From: Ferrovibrio terrae | GTDB taxonomy: Bacteria > Pseudomonadota > Alphaproteobacteria > Ferrovibrionales > Ferrovibrionaceae | Reading direction: 5' to 3' | DNA length: 64,000 bases | Assembly: GCF_007197755.1 (NCBI RefSeq) | Contig: NZ_CP041636.1 | Location: forward strand, 2,950,001 to 3,014,000 | In this document: piece after piece, positions 17,255 to 27,283 of the stretch | Position numbering within the stretch: the first letter of the stretch is position 1 | How the letters are laid out: every line of letters starts with the position of its first letter | Notes under the pieces: generated by a model | Database searches by the model: none | Told to the model about the DNA's origin: nothing | What the model saw: the letters and a program-made list of their open reading frames with translations, nothing else | Program-made: the position numbers and the translations under genes

Positions 17255-18109
17255 ATGCGTCTGCTCAATTATCTGAACAACGGCAAGCGTTCGCTCGGTG
17301 CACGCAACGGCGACAACATCATCGACCTTACCTCCGCCGGCCTGCCTGACAACGTCGATGCGCTGCTCGCCCAGGGCGCCAGCGGTCTCGCCAAGGCCAA
17401 GGAGGCCGCCGCGAAGGGCGGTGCCACCACGCCGTTCAAGGGCGCCAAGCTGTTGCCGCCAGTGCTCAACCCGTCCAAGGCAATCGCGGTCGGCCTGAAC
17501 TACATCGACCATGCTGCCGAAAGCCCCTACAAGGACGCGCCGAAATATCCGGTGCTGTTCCATCGCTTCCCGTCGTCCTGGGTCGCCCACGACGAAGCCC
17601 TGATCAAGCCGAAGGTGTCGGACCAGTTCGACTACGAGGCCGAGCTTGCCGTGATCATCGGCAAGGCCGGCCGCTACATCTCCAAGGACAAGGCGCTGGA
17701 GCATGTCGCCGGCTATTCGCTGTTCAATGACGGCTCGATCCGCGACTACCAGTTCAAGTCGCACCAGTGGATGATCGGCAAGAATTTCGACAAGACCGCA
17801 TCCTTCGGCCCGGAACTCGTCACCGCTGACGAACTGCCGGCCGGCGCGGTTGGCCTGCGTATCCAGTGCCGCCTGAACGGCGAAGTGCTGCAGGATTCCA
17901 ACACCGAGCACATGATTTTCGATGTGGCCACGCTGGTCAGCACCTGCTCCGAGATTTTCGAGCTGGTGCCGGGCGACGTGATCATCTCGGGCACGCCGGC
18001 CGGCGTCGGCTTCGCGCGCAAGCCGCAGCTCTTCATGAAGCAGGGCGACGTGGTTGAAGTGGAAGTCGAGAAGGTGGGCATTCTGCGCAACGGCATTAAG
18101 AACGAGTAA
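17255..18109 (+). CDS. FAH-family hydrolase/isomerase of an aromatic ring-cleavage pathway
   Basis: A 284-residue member of the fumarylacetoacetate hydrolase family of the short form related to HpcE and similar ring-cleavage enzymes. After an N-terminal MRLLNYLNNGKRSLGAR strand region the catalytic core has AIAVGLNYIDHAAES, metal-binding YEAELAVIIGKAGR, LFNDGSIRDYQFKSHQW and the C-terminal VISGTPAGVGFARKP. Enzymes of this type hydrolyse C-C bonds or isomerise the products made by extradiol cleavage. It lies 36 bp after the VOC dioxygenase-like gene and 33 bp before a binding-protein gene, so it probably shares their transcript. Confidence 0.88.
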   Translation: MRLLNYLNNGKRSLGARNGDNIIDLTSAGLPDNVDALLAQGASGLAKAKEAAAKGGATTPFKGAKLLPPVLNPSKAIAVGLNYIDHAAESPYKDAPKYPVLFHRFPSSWVAHDEALIKPKVSDQFDYEAELAVIIGKAGRYISKDKALEHVAGYSLFNDGSIRDYQFKSHQWMIGKNFDKTASFGPELVTADELPAGAVGLRIQCRLNGEVLQDSNTEHMIFDVATLVSTCSEIFELVPGDVIISGTPAGVGFARKPQLFMKQGDVVEVEVEKVGILRNGIKNE

Positions 18110-18142
18110 GGCGTCGATAAGACACACACCAGGGAGGAAACA

Positions 18143-19342
18143 ATGAAAAGCTTGAAACGGATTGTCGCCATGGCGGCAGTCGCGGCGGGCTGTTTAAGCC
18201 TTGCCGCTTCACCGGTACTGGCGCAGGGCGCGCCGGTCCGCGTCGGCAGCACGCTGGCGCTGACCGGTCCGCTCTCGGCCACCGCACTGGTCCATAAGCT
18301 GGTCGGCGAGATCTATGTAGAGGACCTCAACAGCCGCGGCGGCCTGCTGGGCCGCAAGGTAGAGTGGATCGTCAAGGACGACCAGTCCAAACCGGACGTG
18401 GCGCGCACGCTCTATGAGCAGCTCGTCACCTCCGACAAGGTCGACCTGCTGATGGGTCCGTATGCCACCGGCGCGATCCTGTCGGCCATCGGCGTGGCGC
18501 AGCGTTACAACAAGATGCTGATCCATCACACCATGGGCGTGCCGTCGCTGGCGAAGTACGACATGCACTTCCCGGCCTGGTCGCTCGGCCCGGATCCGGG
18601 CACCACGGTTCCCAACACGCTGTTCGATGCTCTGGCTGCTTCGCCGAAGCCGCCGAAGACCATCGCCATCGTCACCTCGAAGTTCCCCTCGCTGCATTTC
18701 CTCAGCCTGGGTGCGCGTGAAGTGGCCAAGAAGCGTGGCCTGCAGGAAGTGCTGTTCCTCGAGTGGGAATTCGGCAACCGTGACTTCGGGCCGATTGCTG
18801 CCCGCGTGAAGGATGCCAAGCCCGATCTCGTCTTCGTCGGCGATATCGGCCTGGAAGGCAACATGCTGCTCGAAGCGATGAAGAAACTCGACTACGAGCC
18901 GCCGCTGCATTTCCATCTCTACCCGGCCCCGGGTCCGATGGCGACTTCGCCGGAAACCAAGAATGCGCTCTCGGTTACCATCTTCGAAGAGCATGCACCG
19001 TTCACCAACGATCCGGTGGCCGCGAAGTTCGTGAAGACTTACAACGAGCGGGCGAAGGCAGCCGGCTTCCCCTACACCAAGGTGGAAGTGCAGGCGGCGG
19101 CGAGCTTCACGGCCTGGCAGTTGCTGGAAGCCTCGGTGGTTGCCACCAAGAGCCTGGATGACAAGAAGATGGCTGACTGGCTCAAGGCCAATCAGGTCAA
19201 GACCATCCAGGGCACGCTGCGCTTCGACAAGGGTAATAACTTCGGTGATGACCTGATGCGTATCAAGCAGGTGCAAAACGGCAACTGGGTTACGGTCTGG
19301 CCCAAGGAATGGGCCGCTCCGGGTGCCACGCTCAAGCAGTAA
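18143..19342 (+). CDS. ABC transporter substrate-binding protein, Liv/branched-chain family
   Basis: Periplasmic binding protein of 399 residues with a signal peptide (MKSLKRIVAMAAVAAGCLSL, cleavage near VLAQG). The mature protein starts with VRVGSTLALTGPLSATALVH and follows the Leu/Ile/Val-binding fold (LNSRGGLLGRKVEWIVKDDQ, VDLLMGPYATGAILSAIGVAQ). A GGAGG site stands before ATG 18143. Binding proteins of this family in catabolic clusters often bind aromatic acids rather than amino acids. Because it follows the dioxygenase and FAH hydrolase genes and precedes LivH, LivMG and LivF, the ligand is likely the aromatic substrate of this cluster; this is inference. Confidence 0.9.
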   Translation: MKSLKRIVAMAAVAAGCLSLAASPVLAQGAPVRVGSTLALTGPLSATALVHKLVGEIYVEDLNSRGGLLGRKVEWIVKDDQSKPDVARTLYEQLVTSDKVDLLMGPYATGAILSAIGVAQRYNKMLIHHTMGVPSLAKYDMHFPAWSLGPDPGTTVPNTLFDALAASPKPPKTIAIVTSKFPSLHFLSLGAREVAKKRGLQEVLFLEWEFGNRDFGPIAARVKDAKPDLVFVGDIGLEGNMLLEAMKKLDYEPPLHFHLYPAPGPMATSPETKNALSVTIFEEHAPFTNDPVAAKFVKTYNERAKAAGFPYTKVEVQAAASFTAWQLLEASVVATKSLDDKKMADWLKANQVKTIQGTLRFDKGNNFGDDLMRIKQVQNGNWVTVWPKEWAAPGATLKQ

Positions 19343-19362
19343 TGTAAAAGAGTAGAATCCTG

Positions 19363-20220
19363 ATGACCTTCCCAAGCCTGAACCTTCTGCTGCAATCCAT
19401 CCTGTCTGGCGTCTTCATCGGCGGGATGTACAGTATGATCGGTCTGGGCTTGGGATTGTCCTGGGGCCTGCTTCGCCAGATCAACCTGGCGCATTTCGGC
19501 TTCGTCTTTCTTTCCGCCTATCTCAGCTATCACATGGTGTCGGTCTGGGGCATTGATCCGCTGCTCACGCTGTTGATCCTGCCGCCATTCTTCTTCGCCA
19601 TCGGCGTGGCGCAGCAATGGCTGCTGTCGCGTTTCAGGATTTCGCCCTTCAACTCGCTGCTCGTCACCTTCGGCTTCACGGTGATGATCGAAAGCCTGAT
19701 CCAGTATGTCTGGACCGCCGACTTCCGCAAATTGCAGTCGGCCTATGGCGAGGAGAAGTTCAAGGTCGGCGGCCTGTTCATTCCGGTGCCCGAGCTGCTG
19801 ACATTAGTGCTCGCCATCCTGTTCGCCTTCGGCGTCTGGGCTGCGATGCGTTTCACCGACATTGGCAAGGCGATGCGCGCCATGGCCGAAGACGGACCCA
19901 TTGCGGCCGCCTTCGGCATCAACCAGCGCTGGCTGTCGCTGATGCTGTCGGGCACCTGCGTCGCGCTGGCCTCGATTGCCGGCGTCTGTTTCGCGCTGAC
20001 CTTCACTCTGACACCCACGCAGATTTTCTCCTGGGTTGGCGTTGTCTTTGCCGTGGTGATGCTGGGTGGCCTGGGCAGCGCACTGGGCCCGCTGGTTGCC
20101 GGCATCATTATCGGGGTCAGCGAAGCCATCGCCATGGCGATCTTCGCGCCATCCTGGGCGCCTATCGTGTCATTCTCGCTGCTGATCCTCATGCTGCTGT
20201 TCCGTCCGGGTAGGGCCTGA
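19363..20220 (+). CDS. livH: Liv-type ABC transporter permease LivH
   Basis: Inner-membrane permease of 285 residues with about eight hydrophobic segments. Family motifs are GMYSMIGLGLGLSWGLLRQI, GKAMRAMAEDGPIAAAFGI and the C-terminal VVMLGGLGSALGPLVAGIIIG loop. It follows the binding-protein gene by 20 bp and the fused LivM-LivG gene starts two bases after its stop. One unit of LivH pairs with the LivM half of the next protein to make the channel. Confidence 0.93.
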   Translation: MTFPSLNLLLQSILSGVFIGGMYSMIGLGLGLSWGLLRQINLAHFGFVFLSAYLSYHMVSVWGIDPLLTLLILPPFFFAIGVAQQWLLSRFRISPFNSLLVTFGFTVMIESLIQYVWTADFRKLQSAYGEEKFKVGGLFIPVPELLTLVLAILFAFGVWAAMRFTDIGKAMRAMAEDGPIAAAFGINQRWLSLMLSGTCVALASIAGVCFALTFTLTPTQIFSWVGVVFAVVMLGGLGSALGPLVAGIIIGVSEAIAMAIFAPSWAPIVSFSLLILMLLFRPGRA

Positions 20221-20222
20221 TC

Positions 20223-21993
20223 ATGAACAAGGCCATTGTCTCCGGCATCCTGGCGGCCGGCATCGCTTTAGCGACACTGCCCTGGCTCGGCGCGCCGGCC
20301 TTCTGGGAATCCTTCCTCTATCTGCTGTTCCACTGGATCATCCTCGCGGTGTCGTGGAACATCCTGTCCGGCTATACCGGCTACTTCTCCTTTGGCCATG
20401 GCGCGTTCTTCGGCGCCGGTATCTACGGCACGGCCTATCTGGCCGGCACCATCGGCTGGCCTTTCCTCGCGACGCTGCCCGCCGCGGTGCTGGTGGCTGC
20501 AGCACTTGGCGTGGCGCTGGGCGCTGTCGTGTTCCGTGTCGCCAGCGTGCGCGGCGAGCTGTTCGCGTTGCTGACGCTCGCCGTCACCTTCGTGCTGGCC
20601 ACCATCATCCTCAACACCAAGATCGATGGCGGCCCCGGTATCTACCTGCTTGGCGTCGATATCCCCAGGCTCGGCCCGTCGCCGTCAGCCTCGCTCTACA
20701 TGCTGGGACTGGTGGCCGCGATGGTCACGCTGCTGATCTCCTACTGGATCTATGCCTCCAAATTCGGCTCGGGACTCTTCGCGATCCATGACGACGAGGA
20801 CGTCGCCGAGGTGATGGGCGTACCGACCTATCGCTTCAAGCTCTACGCGCTGGCGATTTCCTGCGGTCTGGCCGGTCTGGCCGGCGGTATCCATGCGGTG
20901 TTCATCTCTTATGTCACCGTCTCGGAAACCTTCTCGATCACGGTGCCGCTGTCGGTGGTGCTGATGAGCATCCTGGGCGGCAGCCGGCACTGGATCGGCC
21001 CTGCCGTTGGCGCGGTCTTCATCACCTGCCTGCTGTATTTCTTCACCTCGGGTGATTATGCCGTCTTCGGCCGCGCCATGGTCGGTCTGATCCTGGTGGT
21101 GGTGATCCTGTTCATGCCGACCGGCGTGCTGGGCGTGTTCACCAACTGGCGCCATGCCCGGCGCAAGCAGCAGGTTACGGTCGAACCGCCTCAGGAGCAT
21201 CACTCGGCGCATGACGGCGTGGGGGGGCAGGCGGCACCAGTGGTGCGGCTGGCCTCCAGGCCGGTGATCTCGTCCGAGCCACTGCTGCAGGTACGCGGCC
21301 TGACCAAGGCCTTCGGTGGCATGAAAGCGCTCAACGATGTGACGCTGGAGGTCCGCAAGGGCGAGATCCTCGGCCTGATCGGGCCGAACGGTTCGGGCAA
21401 GTCCACCTTCATCAATGTGGTCAGCGGGCATTTCAAATCGACTGCCGGCGAGATCGTCTTCGATGGCAGGACGCTGACCGGGATGGATGCGCATCGCTTC
21501 GCCCAGGCTGGCATCGCGCGCACGTACCAGATTCCGCGCCCCTTTGGCCAGATGACCGTGCTGGAGAATGTTGCGATGGTCGGCATGTTCGGCGGTGAAG
21601 GCCTGAGCCGCGCCGAGGCGACGAAGCAGGCCGAGGAATTCATCGCCTTTGCCGGGCTGTCGCATCGGGCGCATGTCTTGCCCGAAGACCTCAACCTGCA
21701 CCAGCGCAAGTTCCTCGAACTGGCGCGTGCGCTGGCGGCGCGGCCCAAGCTGCTGATGCTGGACGAGGTGCTGTCGGGCCTGACGCCCAGCGAGATCAAC
21801 GAAGCCATCGAGATGATCCAGCGTATCCGTGATCGCGGCACCACCATCATCTTCGTCGAGCATGTGATGCGCGCGGTGATGGCCTTGACCGACCGGATCG
21901 TGGTGCTGAATTACGGCAGCATGATCGCGCAAGGCAACGCGGTGGATGTGATGAACGACGACCAGGTCAAGGCGGCCTATCTGGGGAAAGCCC

Positions 21994-22001
<8 letters not shown>
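20223..22001 (+). CDS. livM: Fused Liv-type permease and ATP-binding protein (LivM-LivG)
   Basis: A 592-residue fusion of two subunits that are often separate. Residues 1 to about 315 form the LivM permease (SGYTGYFSFGHGAFFGAGIY, IHDDEDVAEVMGVP, SILGGSRHWIGPAVGAVF). A flexible linker of about 30 residues follows. From about 345 a LivG ATPase begins (LLQVRGLTKAFGG) with Walker A GPNGSGKSTFINV and Walker B LLMLDEVLSGL. The signature region is LNLHQRKFLELARAL, a variant of the usual LivG form, and the DEV instead of DEP in Walker B is also seen in relatives. The stop overlaps the LivF start by eight bases. There is no frameshift; the frame is open throughout. Confidence 0.92.
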
Positions 22002-22697
<696 letters not shown>

Positions 22698-22701
<4 letters not shown>

Positions 22702-23471
22702 CGCTGACCGAGCCCAGCCTTTTCGATAGTCCCTGCGAGTTCCCCTGCCGCAGCCCGCAGGCGCTGGCGGATCGCGGCGGCACTCGACTTGGTGAAGCGC
22801 ACGCTGGGTACCGCCAGGTTTATGCTGCCGATCAACTCGCCCTGTACCAGTACGCCCGCGGCAACGCCGGTGATGCCAACGGTGAATTCCTCGCGCGCAT
22901 AGGCGAAGCCTTCCTCGCGCGCCTGCCGGATCTGATCCCAGACCTGTTTGGCGCTGGTCAGCGTCTGCGGCGTAAAGCGCTCGAACTGCACATTCGCCAG
23001 ATAGGCTTTGATGTCGCGGTCGCTCATATGGCTCAGCGCTATCTTGCCTGAGGAAATCGCATAGAGTGGGGCCATCTCGCCGACGCGCATGGTATAGGCC
23101 AGCGCCTGTCCGCCGGTTTGCGTGGCAATCGCCGTCACATGCTCGCCGTCGCGGATGTAGAAGCCGGTGGTTTCGTTGGTCTCCTGGCTCAGCTTCTGCA
23201 GCATCGGCAGCACCAGTGTCTGCAGCGGCGGGGCAGGGCGGCCGCGCGCCAGTTCGGCGATCCTGTCGCCCAGCCGATAGCGTGCGGTGGCGTCGTCCTG
23301 CTGCAGATAGCCGCGCGCCACCAGATTGCCCAGCAACTGGAACAGGCTGCTGCGCGGAATGCCCAGCACGGTCATCAGCGTAGAGAAGGATGCATGGCCC
23401 TTCGCGACCGCCTCGAGGATGTCGAGAACGCGGTCGGCGGACTTGACAGTCGTGCCGGCAGGCTGTTTCAT
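22698..23471 (-). CDS. IclR-family transcriptional regulator
   Basis: Regulator of about 257 residues. The N-terminal winged helix (VKSADRVLDILEAVAKGHAS, GIPRSSLFQLLGNLVARGYL) is followed by the IclR effector-binding domain (MLQKLSQETNETTGFYIRDG, AISSGKIALSHMSD, EEFTVGITGVAAGVL). The N-terminal start at 23471 is chosen because it lies directly before the DNA-binding domain and next to a palindrome. It is divergent from the NTF2-like gene and convergent with livF, so it most likely controls the NTF2-Tct transcript and itself. Effectors of this family are often aromatic or small organic acids. Confidence 0.9.
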
Positions 23472-23479
23472 AATATGAA
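23467..23479. promoter_or_regulatory. Candidate IclR operator, perfect inverted repeat
   Basis: TTCATA and TATGAA flank one central A, overlapping the IclR start codon. A related half site (TATGTGAACC) lies at about 23490-23499 on the NTF2 side. Position at the start of a divergently encoded regulator fits autoregulation and control of the neighbour; binding is not shown. Confidence 0.45.
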
Positions 23480-23528
23480 CCAGTTTATATATGTGAACCT
23501 GCGAAATCAAGCAGGATGGAGGAAAAGA

Positions 23529-24161
23529 ATGACCACCGAGCGCGAAGACCGTCTCGCCATTGCCGACCTGCTGCAGAACTGGGCGATGTGGCGCGATGCC
23601 GGCGACTGGGAGCGCTTCCGCACGGTCTGGCATGACGATGGCTGGATGATGGCCACCTGGTTCCAGGGCCCGGCCGCCGATTTCATCCGCGTCAGCCAGG
23701 AAGGCTGGGCCAAGGGCGTCAGCATCCTGCATTTCCTCGGCGGCATTTCCGTCGACCTCGCCGGCAACCGCGCCATCAGCCAGACCAAAATGACCATCTC
23801 GCAGCGCGCCAATGTGCATGGCGTGATCTGCGACGTGGTCTGCACCGGCCGCTTTTACGATTTCCTCGAGAAGCGCGACGGCCGCTGGGGCGTGGTGCTG
23901 CGCCAGCCGATCTACGAGAAGGACCGCATCGATCCGGTCGATACCGCCATCGTGCCGAAGATCAACGCCGGCAAGCTCGCGGCGCTGCCGGGAGGCTATC
24001 GCCATCTCGCCTATATCCAGGAAGAGATTGGCTACAAGGTGAAGCGCGACATGCCGGGCCTGAAAGGGCCGGAGGTGGAGGCGCTGTATCGCCGCGGCGC
24101 CACCTGGCTGCGTGGTGAAGTCGTCACCCCGCAGATGCTGATGCAGCCACTCGCGGCCTGA
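23529..24161 (+). CDS. Nuclear transport factor 2/SnoaL-like family protein
   Basis: About 210 residues, cytoplasmic, of the NTF2-like cone-fold superfamily. The opening DRLAIADLLQNWAMWRDAGD is the usual SnoaL_4-type helix, and WERFRTVWHDDGWMMATWF, ISVDLAGNRAISQTKMTI and CTGRFYDFLEKRDGRWGV complete the sheet. Members are dehydratases, isomerases or non-catalytic subunits, so the role is open. GGAGG precedes ATG 23529. It heads a transcript with a TctCBA transporter 51 bp downstream and is divergent from an IclR regulator, suggesting action on the imported carboxylate. Confidence 0.8.
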   Translation: MTTEREDRLAIADLLQNWAMWRDAGDWERFRTVWHDDGWMMATWFQGPAADFIRVSQEGWAKGVSILHFLGGISVDLAGNRAISQTKMTISQRANVHGVICDVVCTGRFYDFLEKRDGRWGVVLRQPIYEKDRIDPVDTAIVPKINAGKLAALPGGYRHLAYIQEEIGYKVKRDMPGLKGPEVEALYRRGATWLRGEVVTPQMLMQPLAA

Positions 24162-24212
24162 ACAAAGGCATAAACGCCACGGATATAAATCCGGGCATCG
24201 GAGGAGGAAACC

Positions 24213-25187
24213 ATGAAGAAGATTGCGTCCACGTCGTTTGCCCTGGCCATCACGGCCACGGCTCTGTTGGCTGGCTCGGCCTTCGCACAAGCCTGGCCCG
24301 ACAAACCGGTCCGTATGGTGGTCGGCTTCGGCGCCGGCGGTGGTACCGACATCATCGCGCGCATCGTCGCCCAGCCGCTGGCCGAAATCCTTGGCCAGCC
24401 GGTGGTGGTTGATAACAAGCCGGGTGCTGGCGGCACCATCGGTGCCGATTTCGTCGCCAAGGCGCCGAAGGACGGCTCGACCATCTTCATGATGAATAAC
24501 GGCCATGCCGTGTCGGCTACGCTGTACAAGACGCTGCCGTATGACTCCGAGAAGTCGTTCGCGCCGGTCTCGATGGTGGCGACCATGCCGCTGCTGATCG
24601 TCGCCAACAAGGATATTGCCGCCAATGACGGCAAGGGCCTGATCGACCTGATCAAGGCGCAGCCAGGCAAGGTTCGTTTCGCCAGTGTAGGTGTCGGCAG
24701 CACGCAGCATTTCGCCGGTCTGGTCTTCCGCAGCATGAGCGGTGGCGAAATCCGCCATATTCCCTATCGTGGCACGCCCGCCGCCATCGCCGCGGTACGC
24801 GGCGGCGAAGTCGAGCTGCTGTTCGAAGTGGCGGCACCCGTCGTCGGCCAGATCAAGGGCGGCGAACTCAAGGCGCTGGCGGTCACCTCGGCCAAGCGCT
24901 TTCCCGGTCTGCCCAACGTGCCCACCGTCGCCGAGGCTGGCCTGAAGGGATATGACGTCACCACCTGGTACGGCCTGGCTTTCCCGGCCGGTACGCCGGA
25001 CGCCATCATCTCCAAGATGAATGCTGCTGTGAAGACCGCACTCGACAGGCCCGAAGTGCGCAAGCAGGTCGAGGAAGCCAGCTTCCTGCCCGAGACCAGC
25101 ACGGTGCAGGCTTTCAGCACGCATCTCGGCGCCGAGATCAAGCGCTGGGGCAAGGTGATGCAGGACGATGGCATCCAGCAGCAGTAA
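24213..25187 (+). CDS. Tripartite tricarboxylate transporter substrate-binding protein (TctC/Bug)
   Basis: Periplasmic receptor of 324 residues. A signal peptide (MKKIASTSFALAITATALLA, cleavage near FAQA) is followed by WPDKPVRMVVGFGAGGGTDIIAR, the Bug-family ligand loop, and VVDNKPGAGGTIGADFVA, both diagnostic. The ribosome site is GGAGGAGG. It is followed directly by TctB and TctA, giving the order C-B-A. Ligands of this family are carboxylates from tricarboxylates to aromatic acids; the ligand here is not readable. Confidence 0.93.
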   Translation: MKKIASTSFALAITATALLAGSAFAQAWPDKPVRMVVGFGAGGGTDIIARIVAQPLAEILGQPVVVDNKPGAGGTIGADFVAKAPKDGSTIFMMNNGHAVSATLYKTLPYDSEKSFAPVSMVATMPLLIVANKDIAANDGKGLIDLIKAQPGKVRFASVGVGSTQHFAGLVFRSMSGGEIRHIPYRGTPAAIAAVRGGEVELLFEVAAPVVGQIKGGELKALAVTSAKRFPGLPNVPTVAEAGLKGYDVTTWYGLAFPAGTPDAIISKMNAAVKTALDRPEVRKQVEEASFLPETSTVQAFSTHLGAEIKRWGKVMQDDGIQQQ

Positions 25188-25196
25188 TCTGGCGGC

Positions 25197-25664
25197 ATGG
25201 CGCAGCAGCAGCTTTCAACGGATGTGATCACGGGCGGCCTCCTGCTCTTGGCAGGAGGCGGCCTGCTCGCCCTGACCTGGCAGTATCCCAGCGGCACGCT
25301 GTCGGATATCGGGCCGGGCATGATCCTGCAGCTGGCTGGCACCAGTCTCGCTGTGCTGGGTGTCCTCATGCTGCTGCGCGGATGGCGGCAGATCACACCT
25401 CAGAGAGTAGAGACAATACCGCGCCGCCTCGTGCTGCGGCCCTTCGTGGTGCCTGCGGCGATGGCGGCCTTCGGCCTGCTGCTGCCTTGGCTCGGGCTGG
25501 CGCTGACGGCGGCGTTCACGGCTTTCGCTGCCAGCTTCGGCTCAGCCGGTCTGCGCCTGCGTGAACGGCTCATTACGGCATTTGCGCTGGCGGCCTTCGT
25601 TACGCTGCTGTTCGGCTATGGCCTGCGCCTGCCGGTCTCGGTTTGGCCAGGATTTGCCGCATGA
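25197..25664 (+). CDS. Tripartite tricarboxylate transporter small permease subunit TctB
   Basis: A 155-residue membrane protein with four predicted hydrophobic segments (GGLLLLAGGGLLALTW, MILQLAGTSLAVLGVLML, FVVPAAMAAFGLLLPWLGLA, ITAFALAAFVTLLFGYGL). Size, topology and position between tctC and tctA identify it, since TctB sequences are poorly conserved. Its stop codon overlaps the tctA start (ATGA), so the two permease subunits are translated together. Confidence 0.88.
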   Translation: MAQQQLSTDVITGGLLLLAGGGLLALTWQYPSGTLSDIGPGMILQLAGTSLAVLGVLMLLRGWRQITPQRVETIPRRLVLRPFVVPAAMAAFGLLLPWLGLALTAAFTAFAASFGSAGLRLRERLITAFALAAFVTLLFGYGLRLPVSVWPGFAA

Positions 25665-27166
25665 TGCAGTCGCTGCAGCATTTCGTATCCGGCCTGGGTA
25701 TCGCCTTGCAGCCGGAAAACCTGCTGTTCTGTTTTCTCGGCGCGCTCTGCGGCACGCTGATCGGCGTGCTCCCCGGTATCGGCCCGGTCGCCACCATTGC
25801 CATGCTGCTGCCGGTTACCTTCTACCTGTCGCCGGTGGCCGCCCTGATCATGCTGGCCGGCATCTACTATGGCTCGCAGTATGGCGGCTCGACCACATCG
25901 ATCCTGATGAAGGTGCCCGGCGAGTCCGCGTCGGTGGTCACCTGCCTCGACGGTTACCAGATGGCGCTGCGCGGTCGTGCCGGCTCGGCACTGGCGATCG
26001 CAGCACTGGGTTCGTTCTTTGCCGGCATCGTCGGTACCATGCTGAATGTGCTTTTCGGACCGGAATTCGCCCGTATCGCGCTGGCCTTCGGTTCGGCGGA
26101 ATATTTCGGCCTGATGCTGCTCGGGCTGTCGATCTCGATCGCCATGTCGTCGGGCGGCATGCTCGGCTCGATTGCCATGGTCATCGTCGGCCTCGTGCTG
26201 GGCAGCATCGGGCGCGACATCAACACCGGCTATGGCCGGCTCACCTTCGATATTCCCGAACTGTCCGACGGCGTCGGCTTCGTGCCGCTTGCGGTCGGCT
26301 TGTTCGGCATCGCCGAAGTGATGCGCAATCTGGCCGGCGGCGAAGGCAGCGGCAACATGGTCAAGGCGGTTGGCCGCCTGTGGCCGTCGCGCGAAGAAGC
26401 GCGCCGTGCCGTGCCTGCCGTGCTGCGTGGCACGCTGCTCGGCACCATCCTCGGCATCCTGCCGGGTGGTGGTTCGATCCTCGCGGCCTTCACGTCTTAC
26501 GGACTGGAACGTCGCCTGTCGCGCCGGCCGGAGGAATTCGGCCACGGTGCCGTTGAAGGCCTGGCCGGACCTGAATCGGCCAACAATGCCGCCGCACAGG
26601 CCTCGTTCATTCCGCTGCTCACGCTCGGCATTCCGCCCAATGCGGTGCTGGCCCTGCTGGTCGGCGGCATGATGATCCACGGCATCACGCCGGGCCCCAC
26701 CGTGATGACCGAACGGCCCGACCTGTTCTGGGGCCTGATCGCCAGCATGCTGCTGGGCAATATCATGCTGGTGATCATCAACCTGCCGCTGGTCGGCATC
26801 TGGGTGCAGTTCCTGAAGGTGCCATATCGTCTCATGTTCCCGGCGATTTTCCTGTTCTGCTGCATCGGCGTCTATGGCGTGAACGGAAGCGTCTTCGAGG
26901 TCTATCTCGCGGTCGGCTTCGGCCTGCTTGGCTATGCGATGTCAAAACTCGACCTCGAACCAGCGCCGCTGGTGCTCGGCTTCGTGCTTGGTCCGCTGAT
27001 CGAGGAACACCTGCGCCGTGCGCTCAGCCTGTCGGATGGCGACCTCACGGTATTTGCCACCCGTCCGCTGGCTGCCACGCTGATCGTGCTGGCGCTGCTG
27101 GTGCCCTGCCTGGTGCTGTTGCCGCAGTTGGGCTCGCGCCGGCGCGAGATTTTCCAGGAAAACTGA
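25661..27166 (+). CDS. Tripartite tricarboxylate transporter large permease subunit TctA
   Basis: A 501-residue membrane protein with about twelve hydrophobic segments. TctA signatures are clear: GALCGTLIGVLPGIGPVATI, YGSQYGGSTTSILMKVPGE, TILGILPGGGSILAAFTSYG and GPESANNAAAQASFIPLLTLG. ATG 25661 overlaps the TctB stop by four bases. It couples uptake of the carboxylate to an ion gradient together with TctB and the periplasmic receptor. It is the last gene of this transcript; the next gene has its own ribosome site 118 bp downstream. Confidence 0.94.
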   Translation: MMQSLQHFVSGLGIALQPENLLFCFLGALCGTLIGVLPGIGPVATIAMLLPVTFYLSPVAALIMLAGIYYGSQYGGSTTSILMKVPGESASVVTCLDGYQMALRGRAGSALAIAALGSFFAGIVGTMLNVLFGPEFARIALAFGSAEYFGLMLLGLSISIAMSSGGMLGSIAMVIVGLVLGSIGRDINTGYGRLTFDIPELSDGVGFVPLAVGLFGIAEVMRNLAGGEGSGNMVKAVGRLWPSREEARRAVPAVLRGTLLGTILGILPGGGSILAAFTSYGLERRLSRRPEEFGHGAVEGLAGPESANNAAAQASFIPLLTLGIPPNAVLALLVGGMMIHGITPGPTVMTERPDLFWGLIASMLLGNIMLVIINLPLVGIWVQFLKVPYRLMFPAIFLFCCIGVYGVNGSVFEVYLAVGFGLLGYAMSKLDLEPAPLVLGFVLGPLIEEHLRRALSLSDGDLTVFATRPLAATLIVLALLVPCLVLLPQLGSRRREIFQEN

Positions 27167-27283
27167 AGCCGCGTGTCAGCCGTGGGCGGGCCGTCAGTCC
27201 CGTCGGCCGTGACGGATCATGCGCTTGTCACCGGACGCCTGCCGGGCAGGCTTTATCCTCCCCGGTTGAGCGAGGAGACACAC

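Noticed and set aside
15455-18127. An 890-codon open frame on the minus strand running across the VOC and FAH genes into the GntR gene
   Set aside because: Only the GntR part (15455-16168) has domain content. The upstream part is antisense to two well-supported genes and its composition (His, Arg, Gln, Asp rich) is that of a mirror frame in high-GC DNA.
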